A stretch of DNA of 64,000 nucleotides from Bostrychus sinensis. Taxonomy: Eukaryota; Chordata; Actinopteri; Gobiiformes; Eleotridae. The notes beneath the pieces were generated by a model, which worked only from the letters and a program-made list of their open reading frames with translations, was not told where the DNA came from and did not search any database. The DNA is taken from assembly GCA_020698575.1 (NCBI GenBank), contig CM036251.1, positions 30,693,288-30,757,287 of the forward strand. The letters are read 5' to 3'. Shown here in pieces: positions 1 to 12,300 of this stretch. Every line of letters begins with the position of its first letter. The first letter of the stretch is position 1. The translations under genes and the position numbers were made by a program.

Positions 1-349
1 AAATATGTGAAAATAACTAAATAAAAATAATGCAAGTAATTCAAATTGTTTTGTTTGCATGTATTTTTTACGCATTACACAAAGATAAAATTAATTGCAG
101 GGGGATTACAGGGGGACTGAAGAGTTCCCAGCAACTTTGGCCCTGAGGCGGGGTACACCCAGGACAATGGTCAGTTAAATGGTCAGACAATTCAACCATT
201 TAATGTCACATTTTTTTATTCAGAAAATGTCACAAATGTACTGCCAGATCTGACGCAGATCAGGGTGTTTGATAAAGAACACACATATTTATGGTGTCAG
301 ACATTTGGACTTCCACTTTGCTGTCTGCAAAAGCGTACATGTAAAACTT

Positions 350-828
350 TTAAGGAGCTATATTATGCTTTTTTATCTTTATAAACCAATCATGGTCACC
401 TCTAGAACAGCATTGCAACCTTTAAAAACATTGTGTTGCTGAAAGAAAACAAAAACAAAACAAAAAGAGTGAAATAAATTACTAAAAAGTGCTTCCTTAA
501 ACTTTTTGTATGATACCATTTTACTCCAAAATGAAAAACAGCTGTGAGGAATCATTGGAAACAGAGCTCTACACTGTTTTTTTTTTTTTTTTTTTGTGTT
601 TGTTTGTTTGTTTGTATAAATGAATGAGAGCAGACTGGATGTAGAGGTGTTGTTGACTGGTCAGTGCTTCCTGGAGTGAGCGGGGGTTAGTGTATCTGAG
701 CGTTCTGAGGCCCCAGAACCTCGGGCCAAACCAAAACACAACTCCAGGTATGTTGTTGATGAGGGAACAACATTATAACGTGGTAGAAAGCTCAGAAAAG
801 TTGTTTTTGCATAATAAAGCCCCTTTAA
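350..828. mobile_element. TTAA-bounded MITE, family A copy 1
   Basis: Both ends carry TTAA (350-353 and 825-828), followed inward by a short imperfect inverted repeat of the type TTAAggag..tatattatgc / gcataataaagccccTTAA. The body has the same landmarks as the copies at 4117-4653, about 11975-12335 and 62487-62857: 'cctctagaacagcattgca', 'gagcagactggatgtagagg' and 'gcttcctggagtg'. There is no coding capacity. TTAA target sites are typical of piggyBac-type transposition, but the family name is not established from sequence alone. Confidence 0.6.
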
Positions 829-1927
829 CAGTCAACACATTCTGGTGTAGTTCACACTTGTTCTTGCCAAAGCTGAGCATCAACAACATGTCCCTCTGCT
901 GTGTATGCTGGAAAAGTAGGTCACCAACTCTTATCAAAAATTGTCCAAGTTGAACTGAAAAATCCATTTAGTCAGTCAACTGAATGTTTCTATAGGATAT
1001 TAGGTAAATATGTTTGGTATGTTCATTATGATAATACATAACCCTGGCTATGTCCATAGGAATTTAATCAAACAGATGTTAAGTAATATACGTCTACAAA
1101 TAAATACAAAATACACACACAATGATTGCAACTGACGTGGTATAACCTAAACACACAGTAGTTACACTTTAAGCATTAAAAGAAAAACATATATAGTAGA
1201 TATACAATATGTCTCTGATTTGTTTTTGCTCTCCAGATTGTCTGCAGCTGGGAAGCCTGACAAGCATTAAGGCTATCCATTGCCCTGGTGCTATACCATA
1301 GGTTCCACTCTTATGATCGTCACTGGAGGAGAGAAAAACCTGACATGGATTCTCATGGTGTGGGGGAATGCCACCACAGCCTGTAGCACTCATTCATCTC
1401 ATGCCTTTGCAGCCAAGAGCCAGCATTTTGAGTCTCAATGCAGACCCAAAATATGACTTTGCTATTGTAAAAAATATATATTTCTGCACCTAAACCTCTA
1501 TATACTTCTATAAGTTACATATATCCCTAAGTGTTGTAAGGGTTATTAATCTTACCACCAATTATTTTTATGGGCTACAAGGGACTGCTGCAAAATTCTC
1601 TATCTTTTTATTTGATTGTATTTATAGTTCTGCATTAATTTAAGTAGTCTGTATAAATCTTGCATTATTTTTTACATCAGAACAGGTGATTTTATTAATC
1701 TGGCTAGTTTAAATTCAAATGGTAGATTTATTAACTATTATAAATTTATTACAATCATTAATATAGAGGAGAAAGGGACCACTGCTTTGGAAACAACATT
1801 TTTAGAGTTGTTGCTTTGACCAATTTCAACGTAGTTGGTCAGTCGCGCTCGTTCAAGCTTCGAGCTGATGTTTAGTGTTGACTTGACGCCACCTAGAGGT
1901 GAATGACCAGTACTGAGCTTGTGATCG

Positions 1928-2280
1928 ACATTATATACTCTACATAGTGCAGTGATTCTCAAAGTTTCCAAACCAAGTACCACCTCAGAAATAATTGTCT
2001 TTTCAAGTACCATCTTTGATTAATAAAAAGTACCCTAAACCAAGACTAAACAAGGACTAGCACAGGGCTAAACCAGGACTAAAGCTGGTTTAAATTAAGA
2101 CTAAACAAAGACTAAGGACAGGAAAAAACAAGATAAAACCAAGTCTAAACTGAATCTAAAATAAGACAAATCCAGGTCTGAACCTACTACCACCTAATAA
2201 AAAATACTTCTTAGTACCACCAGAAGAAGCCTGTGTACCACTAGTGACACCTGTACCGCAGTTTGAAAACCACAGGGCTA
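1928..2280. repeat. Degenerate interspersed repeat with 'ctaaaccaggact' units
   Basis: The core (about 2030-2190) is a run of imperfect units like 'aaaccaggactaa' and 'accaagtctaaac'. It is flanked by 'gattctcaaagtttccaaaccaagtacc' type sequence on the left and 'taccgcagtttgaaaaccacag' on the right. The flanks look like the two ends of one interspersed element with an internal minisatellite. A related fragment may be present near 61888-61950 (aactttttatgccaagtc). No protein is encoded. Confidence 0.4.
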
Positions 2281-2435
2281 GTGTATACCAAATTAGGTGC
2301 ATGGATATTTAATGTATCAAAGTAACTGTCTACTTAATGTAGCTATAATTACCATTTTCCAAGGCTAATCTTAACATCCTAATTTTCTTGGTACCAATTC
2401 AGATTACCAACCACAATTTCACTTTTTATAGATTT

Positions 2436-5400
2436 TTACTGCTCATTTTTGTCCAGTGTTTCTTGTCCGGTCTTTGCCTGTTGGAGCTCCTCCTCATTTG
2501 GGGCAGATAGCTGGTGGTTGAAAAGCACAAGCCCCTCCCGCCCAGGATCCGAGGTGCACAACAACCAGTGATTCTCGTCCTCTTCAGCTTTGTGGGAGTC
2601 CAAAAACGTGTGCGCTGTCAACTCGTACTCTTTTCCATACATGGTCCTGCAAAGACACAAAAAATAAAGTGTGTTTTTTTGGGGATATACAAAAAAAAAA
2701 AAAAAAAAAAAAAAAAATTGCAAAATCTGGTCATAGCTTTCACAGAAAAAAAGTGTAAGGTAAAACTGCAACATACCAGAGGACGTGATCTCCGAGAACA
2801 GCAAGAGCTTGGTTTGTCTTGCAGTGTACAACCAGCACCTTTGTATTTGCCTATAAGGAAAATAAACAATACTGGTAAAGGAATTCCTACACAGGGAAGC
2901 AAATAGTAATATCATATTTAGTTATGGGAACCAGTCTAAGGGGAAAAGGCAGAAAGAAGGCAGACATACAGTAACTACACTTCTTTAACCTTGATAAATA
3001 TACTGTGTTCATGTAGTCCTTGGGTGCTCGTCTTTCCGAGATGAGAAGTTGTTTTTTCTCACTTGTTTATGTTCATATGCTTTTATCTCAGAATGCCTGG
3101 ATATTGACTGATGCTAATGTGCAAAACGCATGACATAGCTACTTTTCTACTGTGTCCATGAAGCAGATGATGTCACGTGGGGAAAGTCCTGCAGCATGTT
3201 TTCAGACTTGAGAAGTTGTTCATGTGCATTTTTCAATTTTTCAGATAAACATTTTCCAGAGGTTCTAAGAACCACATGAACACCAGATTAGGCCCCTGGC
3301 TGGCTACAGGTGTAAGGCAGTTAAAATCAAACTTGTTCCTACTGGCATAACTTAAAATGGCAATGTGTAAAATGTTGTAGTATACTGTATAGGTTCTACT
3401 TCAATTCAATTGGCCTTCCTGACACAACCTTCTCAATGAATCTAGGCAACCCCCTGTGGCTGGATTCAAATATTATAGTACAGTATATGGTTGTACAAAA
3501 TGGCTTACATCAGTTAGACAGACATGAGCTTTCAATATTACATGATAAAATATTCTATTATAACATCAAAATATCACTCTGCATTTTTCTATCTATAAAT
3601 ATAGACATTTAAAGCTCCATAGCATCCTTATTTTCCTTCCTACCACTACCCAAAGAGGACAAACTAAGCACTGCTGGAAAAGAAGACCAATCTACTGCCG
3701 TCGACTGTATAGACTCACAGGAACAGGCTGTCCCTCATTTTCAAGTCTCTCTTGAGGGTCATAGTGTACTATCTTCCACCATGACAGAAAGGAACCTTCT
3801 GTCTCCAAGTTGACTTCCTGGAGCCGGGACTTCTTGGCACACTTCATAATTAAATGAGATGTTGTTATAGAAATAGCAAGCATTAGTTTGAGGCTTTAAG
3901 ATAGCCATATACATATTATCTTCACATGATTACAATATAGTTATACATGGTGAATATATTTAATTTTGACAGTACCTTTTGAAAACTGCGTATGTCACTG
4001 GTCAGGAAAAGCTGGAAAGTAAAACAAAAATTGGAAATTAATATTTCCAATCTGTACTGGAAATTAATATTTCCAATCTGTATATAATCTACAACTCAAA
4101 ACAACTACAGGCATAATTAAAAGGGATATATTATACTTTTAATATTAATATTTATAAACCAGTCTTTGTGGCCTCTAGAACAGCATTGCATGTTTTGGTT
4201 TTAAATACATTTTGTGACTAAAAGAGAAAAATTTTGATAAGTACTCTACTGGTGGCAAAAAGAAACCTGCATAGCTGTTTCAGTCTTTTGAACATAAACA
4301 TAGAAAAAAATCTTATTTCGTTAAACTTTTGTATGATGCCATTTTACTACAAAATGAAAAAAAGCAAAATAGCTGTGATGAATTAGTAGAAACAGAGCTG
4401 TACAGCATTTTTTGGATAAATGAATGAGAGCAGACTGGATGTAGAGGGCTTGCTGATTGGTAAATGCTTCCTGGAGTGGGCGGAGGTTCGTAGGAGAGGC
4501 AGGGTTTGTGGAATTGGGTGTTCTGAGTGCTCAGAATGGCCGTGCCAGAAAATACAGGAATACACAAGCAGGTGAACATGAAAGAAAACACAACACCAAT
4601 GTGTGTTTTTGAAAGCTCAAAAAAGTCAAGTTTGCATAATATATACCCTTTAAATTACACAAATCAACACAGAAGTGATCTGTCATGCTACATACTCCTC
4701 TAGCAAAGCCACATGTAGTTTTCAGGGCAAAACTTTGCTCATAATGCAGATTTGAACCATCAATGCTGCCGTCGACACTGCAAGTACAAATCACATTATA
4801 GCAAATGGACTTTTTATGTATTTCAATTCAATTCACAAATTCCAAGTCATACTGTCATTGGAAAATACAATGAAGTTAATCCATATGACATGTTTTCATA
4901 ATTATGTGCACCAATAATTAGTTTCATATAATGTTTTGTACTAACCTGGTGATGAGAAATGCTGTTCGTGTGCAGGGTTGGAGGTCCCGTCCTGCACTGA
5001 CCTCACATGGAGACTGAATCCCAGGGGAAGGGTCTTTGATCAATCTGTTAACCTCTGCATTAATACTGACAGCACTGCACTCTCTGTCGTGGCTTCCTAT
5101 GTTCACCAACATCACAGTGTCCCCGAAGTGCAGGCTGCCGTCTTTAGACACAGACAGATTCACCTGTGTGTATGCACTATTATTGACACTGACACCCTGA
5201 TATTCCTAATGAATATTTCTGTTAAAGTAAAACCATGAATGCTTACCGGTCTGAGAATATTCTCCTTTAGTAAGTCTACTTTCTGGGCTGCAAGCTCTCC
5301 TCGCTCCTTTTTCTCCAAATACTCTTTCATAGCATCCTGTGTAATTACATAGGTTAACACATTAGGCTCAGCAAATTATTATAAAACTACTTTAAAAACA

Positions 5401-7474
5401 GCAAACCTTAGTAACAGGATTATTTTTAATACACAAATTTAAATTGTTTATTATTTTGTGCAGTATTTATAGTTTGTTTTTGTGTTCAAGGTCCAGGCAG
5501 TGGGCATCTGCGGGTCTCCCCATCACACTAGCAACTGCCTTCACTCCAGTACAACACCTCTGAAGGCAACATGATTCTTCTTTAAAAGGGGCACGTAAGT
5601 TGAGAGTAAGCATAAACTTTGTCTATACTTTGTCTAACAGCTCTAAGTTCCTTTTGTTTAGCCTAGTTTACCAGTCCAGAGATATAAACAGTAACATATA
5701 AACTACACTATACTTGAGAGAAATAAGGTCATACAAACACACAGCTGTCACCTAAATAACACCATCAGAGTAATAGAATCCAACTTTAAAATACATTCTT
5801 GATTTTAGGGATTGACAACATTTGTTGCAATAATGTGTCTTGACACATTTTATGGCATTTATGACCAAAGTAGTGTTATTATCATCCTTTATACAGGATT
5901 ATGTTGTCTTTAGAGCTTTCAGCAAAGAATAAAAAAGAGAAAAAGTGCAGTCCTGAATAAATTAATATATATAGGAAACAATCTATTTCAAGAGTTGAAT
6001 TGAAAAATTACTGCTGATAGGGTAATAGTAGTACTTGTGATTATTATAATCATCATGCAACGTTATATTACAACATTATGAGATACTTCAATTATGGTTA
6101 TCATTAACTGTAATCCTTAAAGGTACTGTAAGCAGCATGCGCTCATACTGGTTTGGAAATGGTACTGCAGTGTAACTCAAAACAATGTCACAATGCGATG
6201 CAGGGTTAGAACCAAAACAAAAAATGTAAACAATAACAACTTGGCCATTATGTAAAATATATTTTTAATAGATAATAACGCCACTGTACCATTGTCATCA
6301 GTAAAACTAATGTTTGATTTCAATGTGTTTACATCATCTTGAGATACATGTGGGTTATTTTTATGAAATATGAAAACTATATGCTGCTCATAGCAAGTTT
6401 AACTTTCTAGTATCCAGGTGTGCCTAATATGCACACTTAGCACTTAATGTTTAAAAAAGTTATGATATTTTGCACCATTTATATTAGGTGTGAGATTAGG
6501 TGAGAGATTCTGTGTGATGAGGGAGAGTGTGTGTGTGCATTGTGGGAGCATGTATGTACACATATGTACACCTGTGTGCATGTGTACAGCGTGTATGTTA
6601 CATGAACTTTGCAATTTACGTTAACACAAAAATGGCCAGAATCAGCATTTTGACTACCATTGCAGGGCAAAAAAATATAGTTAGATGATGATCAAATGTT
6701 TATCTAATATACTGGGGAAAAAAAAAAAAAAATTGTATTTTTTGCATCAAAAAATATAGTTTATTTACATTACAAACAAAGGGGTAAAAACATACAAAAA
6801 CTTTTTTTTTTCTTTTGGTTTGTTGTTTCTTTTTGTACAGTATTGGCCCTGAGCGCAAAAAATGCGCTTTCGGTGGTTAGGAAGATCTTTTTTGAAGGGA
6901 ATACCGGAGGGTTAATAATGTAACATGCATCGTTTGGTGAAACACCCTAGCAACAGGATTTTTCATACATCCATGGGATTTGTGTGGCACAAAAAGTAAA
7001 TTAGCATAGCAGTGTGCGATGAAGCATAAGAAAAACTGCAATATTTAACTTTAACACGCGTTTACCATTCATAACAAATTAAACAAAACTTGAAAATGGG
7101 TGAAATATTTTCTGTAAAGCAATTGTCCTCTACAAATAAATAAATTTGCCTTAACAGATCATAGAATCAATATAATATATTGCGCGCGTGGTCTGTCCAA
7201 AGATGGCAGGCGTTACGTCGCAAAATGCGGCAAACGTGGTATCTACTGTTCATATCTACAGTATATTAAGATAGTACATGGATGTATTATTAAACTAATA
7301 GAAGGTCCTGTTGTACATCCATGGGCTAGCGATGGAGTTATCAAAAAAATAGCTAACGCTACCCTAAAATTAGCATTAGCTTCAGTTTAGCCTACATTTA
7401 TTACAAACCTCTTCCAAACGACTGTCCTCGTACCAGTTTCCGATTTTTGTACGGCCTGTTCTCATCACTGCCAT
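2436..7474 (-). CDS. cfap161: Cilia- and flagella-associated protein 161
   Basis: Eight coding exons: 7409-7474, 5247-5336, 4946-5163, 4696-4777, 3976-4011, 3719-3841, 2777-2850, 2436-2646. Together they give 900 nt, 299 codons plus stop, against about 300 in mammals, with all phases consistent and GT-AG junctions. The start ATG (7474) is the first in the exon and gives a typical N-terminus with KIGNWYEDSRLEE. Family landmarks seen: EYLEKKERGEL (exon 2), HFGDTVMLVN (exon 3), CEVSAG, FALKTTCGFARG (exon 4), SRLQEVNL and NEGQPVP (exon 6), HTFLDSHKAE and NHWLL (exon 8). CFAP161 is a microtubule inner protein of motile-cilium doublets; that role is family knowledge. The introns hold family A and B MITEs. 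An X-box-like site lies about 120 bp upstream of the ATG. No lesion was seen. Confidence 0.95.
4117..4653. mobile_element. TTAA-bounded MITE, family A copy 2 (cfap161 intron)
   Basis: TTAA at 4117-4120 and 4650-4653 brackets inverted ends 'aagggatatattatactttt' and 'gcataatatataccctt'. It is the most complete copy in the window, lying in the intron between the fourth (4696-4777) and fifth (3976-4011) coding exons. It shares 'agagcagactggatgtagagg' and 'cttcctggagtg' with the copies at 350-828 and 11975-12335. Non-coding. Confidence 0.65.
6117..6402. mobile_element. TTAA-bounded MITE, family B copy 1 (cfap161 intron)
   Basis: Left end TTAAAGGTACTGTAAGCAGC, right end 'ctgctcatagcaagtttaa'; the ends are imperfect inverted repeats and TTAA lies at both borders (6117-6120, 6399-6402). 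Related copies lie at 52604-52861 (same orientation) and about 43375-43630 (opposite orientation). About 286 bp, non-coding, in the first cfap161 intron. Confidence 0.6.
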
Positions 7475-7592
7475 ATTTGCTGCAATAAAGGCTACAGAAT
7501 AGTTAACGAACTAGCTAACAGCTGACGTTAAAGCACTTGTTGCTATGGTGCTCTAGCGGGCGCTGCGGGTTTTGGGTAGGGTTTGTGTACGT

Positions 7593-7606
7593 GTTTCTAT
7601 GGTAAC
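7593..7606 (-). promoter_or_regulatory. X-box-like RFX site upstream of cfap161
   Basis: On the minus strand the site reads GTTACCATAGAAAC. The RFX X-box consensus is GTNRCC, 0-3 spacer bases, then RGYAAC; this site fits with a 2-base spacer and one mismatch (AGAAAC). It sits 119-132 bp upstream of the cfap161 ATG, the usual range for ciliary genes. A further 'gttgctatgg' half-site lies near 7540. Binding is inferred from sequence only. Confidence 0.5.
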
Positions 7607-9273
7607 CGAGACGCACCAATCACACGTGTCCAAGTAATGTTACTGCACGAGTTTGGTGAACTGTTGCTTTTTCTCTACAGTCCACATGATAACGATTAAT
7701 ATACAAAACAAATGGCTTTTGACAAAACCACAACACAATTAAATTACTATTAGGATTTAAATTAATTACACTGCAGAAAATTCGACATTTTCATTGATCA
7801 AGACACTAAAGAAATATTACATATTATTACATGTTTATTAGCCGAAGGGTAATTTCCGTTTTAAATTAGTTAAAATATCCAAGTTGGTAGCAGTAGGAAG
7901 TGTAGTGTTGGTAGGCAGTTTTTTGTTTGTTAGTTTGTTTGTTTTTTGTTAAATAAGAAAATATCAACAATAATATTTACAAATAATACTTGAGGCAAAA
8001 TTGATGAGTTACAATTTGTAGATGGTTAAGGTTTGTGACACAGCAAATTGCTTAAAAAAAAAAAAACAGTGTATTATATTTGTTTCTGCTACAACATAAA
8101 AATATCACAAACTTAAATTCACACAGGATAGATTTTATGGAAACTTTAAAAATAAATGTCTCTCCTACATTTTCCCTATAGGAATTCATCATTGCTCTTA
8201 TTTGGTAATGAAACTAACTTGCGTAATTATTAATGAATTTTATGTGCGTCAGTGAATGCACCTTATTAAATTGACCTTATCAGAAGGATACATGACACTT
8301 GACAAGAACAGGTTTGTTGAGTGTACATTATATATCTTGTCAGTAGAGGGCGTGCTTGTACAATCGAAGATTACGGCAATATTACTTCTGTATCAAGAAA
8401 ACCATGGTTTCTCAAAGTGGGTGCCGTGATGTCAGTACACTCCGGGGTTCCTAGAATGCTCGATAGTTTTTTTTTTTGGAATTTACGAATACAGCTACAG
8501 CAATGGTAAAAAGTATGACGTTGAATAGTTCGAGTCCAGACTGATATTTTCTGTTGAAACTGGCCTATAACTTATGGTAACTATAATAATAAAAACAGTA
8601 CTGATAGAGCCCATTATAATGTTACGCTTATTATCACAGTAAAACATGCCACAGATGAGGTGTTGAGAGTGAAAGACAAAAATGTAATTTAGAGGGTGCT
8701 CAGTAGCCTAAATAGTTTGAGAACCATAGATACAGACAATAGTAGTTCTGGGTTGGTAGTACCACACCACTAGGGCACATCTGTTCCGCATAATTCTTAA
8801 TAATTTCTCTTGGCTTTAGCTCCTCTCCACAGCATTGTGTTCATATGTTAATTAGTTAGCATGGTATTCATGTGGTTATGCGGTAAATGCCCTGTATTTG
8901 AATTTGCAACCTAAGTGGGGGCCTCATTTCTTTAATTTACCTTGTATTACTATATATACTGTACTACTAGCATTTTTCTCTGGACTGGTAGGCGGGATCC
9001 AAGAGGCTTAAACACGCCTTAAAAACAAACACAAGTCACTGTCAGGGGAAAAAATGCAGTCAATCCATACAATGGCTCTTTTGCATTAATAACATATGCA
9101 AATGTCAGACAAATGCAAACACTAAAACATAACCCCACACCTGCAGGACAAAGACCTATTCTGTATAAGGATAAACAACAAAGGCATCTGTATTTATTTG
9201 TTGTAAACTAAACAAAGATTAGGCTAGATCAACTTTAAAATAGAGCTTCATATCAGCTTCCTTCAAAATTCAT

Positions 9274-9279
9274 TTTATT
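9274..9279 (-). promoter_or_regulatory. Polyadenylation signal AATAAA (ceramide synthase)
   Basis: Plus strand TTTATT, i.e. AATAAA on the minus strand, about 60 bp after the TGA at 9340-9342. It is the first canonical signal downstream of that stop, so it probably ends this transcript. Confidence 0.5.
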
Positions 9280-9339
9280 CTATAGTCCAGTGTTTTCACT
9301 CTTGCAGACTGAAGCTGTCCATGTGCTGTGTGTCCGCAG

Positions 9340-12300
9340 TCAGTGGCCATTGGCTCGTCCTCTCGCTCCAGAGCCGTTCATATGATTTGTTTTATGGTTT
9401 ACTTCTTTTGACGGCTCGCTGTCATCCTCCTCTTCTTCAGTCACTTCTGTCATCGCCATCCAGCTGCAAGACAAGTGAAACAAGGAGAATGGAATTTTAA
9501 ATGTGTAAGTGTAATGTTTAAAGAAGCACAATATACTGCAAAATGATCATGATTGCAATACAATCAGTCGCCATTTTGCAATATAAGTGTTATTAGTGTC
9601 ATATTAGTGTTATGGAGTTTATCAATGCAATGGTCATTTACTGTTTAACTGTTAGAAATAGGCCTAAATCAAAGTTTAAAAAAAAGTTCTGCCTTAGTAC
9701 AGTACAATCACAGTACAGGGTAGAAAAAGTATTGGAACCCCTAGGCTAGTGACCTCCTCAAGAGCTAATTGGAGTCAGGTGTCAGCGAACCTGGGGTCCG
9801 ATCAGTGTGAAAAGATTGGGGGAGTGGCTTAAAGTGGCCCTGACAAACAAAAAATGCCACCCAGTTTTGAGTTTGCCATTCTGAAGAAGCATTACTTGAT
9901 GTGAATCATGCCTCGCACAAAAGAGCTTCTCAGAAGACCTACGTGTAAGAATTGTTGACTTGTATAAAGCTGGAAAGAGTTACAAAAGTATCTCTAGAGC
10001 ATTGATGTTCATAAGTCCACCGTACGAGCGACTGTCTATAAATGGAGAAGGTTCAATACTGTGACCACACTGCCTAGGAGTGGTTGTCCTGTAAAGATGA
10101 CTACAAGAGCACAGCGTAGAATGCTCAGTGAGGTGAAGAAGAATCCTAGAGTGTCAGCTAAAGACTTACAGAAATCTCTGGCACAAGCTGACATCTTTGT
10201 TCACAAATCTACAATAGATATAACATTGTACAAGAATGGACTTCATGGGAGGACACTGCAGAGGAAGCCACTGCTGTCCAAAAAAATTATTGCTGCAAGT
10301 TTAAAGTTTGCAAAGGAGCTCCTAGATGTTCTACAACAGTACTGGCAAAATATTCTGTGGACAGATGAAACCAAAGTTGAGTTATTTGGAAGGAACACAC
10401 AATGCCATGTGCAGAGAAAAAAAGGCACAGCACACCGACATCAAAACCTCATCCGCACTGTGAAGTATGGTGGAGGGAGCATCATGGTTTGGGGCTGCTT
10501 TGCTGCCTCAGGGCCTGGACAACTTCATCAACAGTAAAATGAATTCCCAAGTTTATCCAAACATTTTGCAGGAAAATTTAAGACCTGTGCGCCAACTGAA
10601 GCTCAACAGAGGATGGGTGACGCAACAGGACACTGACTCAAAACATAGACGCAAATCAACAACAGCATGGCTTCAACAGAAGAAAATACGGCTTCTGGAA
10701 GTGGCCCAGTCAGAGTCCTGACCCTCAATCCTATTGAGATGCTGTGGCATGACCTCAAAAGAGTGATTCACACCAGACATCCCATGAATAATGCTGAACT
10801 TAAACAGTTTTGTAAAGAGGACATTTGGTTGAGGACTATTGCTACCAAAGGAGGATCAACCAGTTATTAAATCCAAAGGTTCCAATACTTTTTCTACCCT
10901 GTACTGTTAATGTTTACATAAATGCTCAATAAAAACATAAAAAAGTCATTTTTAGCAGCATTAGTTTAAGCAGACTGCGTTTGTTTATTTTTGTGACTTA
11001 GATGAAGATCAGATCACATTTTATGATCAAATCATGCAAAAATCCTAGTATTTCCAAGGGGTGCCAGTACTTTTTCTTTCAACTGTATCAGAAAACACCG
11101 CCTGTTGTCGCTGATAGCATTAATTAGCCGCGGTATATTTAACAGGTTATATTTCACATCATTAACGTTGTAAGATTTTAGTGGTTTGTATCTCAGTGAG
11201 TCCTGGACCGATCTACATGAAACAAACACTGTTAGGAAGCTAAAAGTCTGTTCTGTCAGGACCATCGGGTCTCTGTACTCCTCCCCCTACCTGGTGTCAC
11301 AGAGAGAGAGAGACAAGCTGCTGATGGGACCTGGCTCTGTGAACTGGCTCTTTCGTGACTGACCCATAACTTGCGTTAACGCGCGTTAAAATAATTATCA
11401 GAGTTAATTAATTAATGAGTGCCCAGACCTATAAGATAGATTAATGTTTTTTATTTCATGCAGCCTTTTTAAACATTAAAAAGATAAATATTATGATAGA
11501 CTTGCTCACCGTGCTGAAAATAACCTTCAACAGCATCCGTGTTATGAGAACAGCCCAGTATATGTGGAGTATCTGTAGAACCACTAACATCACGTTGAAG
11601 AAATAGTATCCAAAGAATGGAGGGAATAACTCCAGAGGGTAGACCCATGTGCAGTGGATTAACCTGGTGAGAAATATGTGGAAGTGATAGTGCACACTCT
11701 TTACTGTTAAGTATGTTTCAGTGTAGTCCAACTTACCAAAATGGAAAAATGACAAGTCGAGTTAACACGAAGAGAGCAGTAAACACCACAAATATGCCAG
11801 TGGCAGTCTTGTGCCATTTGGCGTACTTCAATACCTTTGCACCCTGCGAGATAAAAGGAGAGGAGAGTAAATTTGTTATGAATGTTTAGTTCACAGAGAA
11901 ACAAAGCTAGTTTTCGATATATTATTATATTAAATATATTTAGCTTTTTTGTGTATCTTTTTAAGAAAAGAACAACACTGCATGTTATACAAACATACAA
12001 AAATAAAAACAATATGTGACTAAAAGAAAGTGTTTCCACTAATTACTTTACTACTGCCATGAAGAAACAGGTAAAGAGACCAGCAGAGGGCAGCAGAGTA
12101 CAGCTCTGTTGTGGTCTTTTGAACATAACCATTTTGTAACATGTTCTTTTACTACAAAATTAAATATTGCAAAAAGGAATGAGATATAAAGGGCTTGTTG
12201 ATTGGTCAGCGCTTCCTGGAGTGAGCGGGGGTTTGTGGAGTGTTCTGAGGCCTCAGAAACTTAAAACAAAACACATCTCCAAGTATGTTTATGAGGAAGG

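Larger units (their letters stand above)
1..2435. other. Intergenic region downstream of cfap161
   Basis: No convincing coding exon was seen on either strand. The stretch is AT-rich and holds a TTAA-bounded miniature element (350-828), a poly-T run near 577-595, and a degenerate interspersed repeat (about 1928-2280). Short open frames here lack splice context and recognisable protein sequence. The 3' UTR of cfap161 should lie just below 2436. An ATTAAA-type signal on the minus strand (plus TTTAAT near 2309) is a possible polyadenylation site. Confidence 0.6.
7475..9339. other. Spacer: cfap161 promoter side and ceramide synthase 3' flank
   Basis: No coding exon was seen. The first 150 bp (7475-7640) are the least AT-rich part and carry an X-box-like motif, consistent with the cfap161 promoter. 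The middle is AT-rich with poly-A/T runs. Around 8405-8700 is a fragment of degenerate 'ttctcaaagtgggtgccg' type repeat. The end (9274-9339) is the 3' UTR of the ceramide synthase. Confidence 0.6.

Noticed and set aside
2514..2915. Open frames over the poly-A/T run near cfap161 (130-159 aa)
   Set aside because: They read through an intron and a poly-A tract; only the part 2436-2646 in the minus frame is the real last exon.
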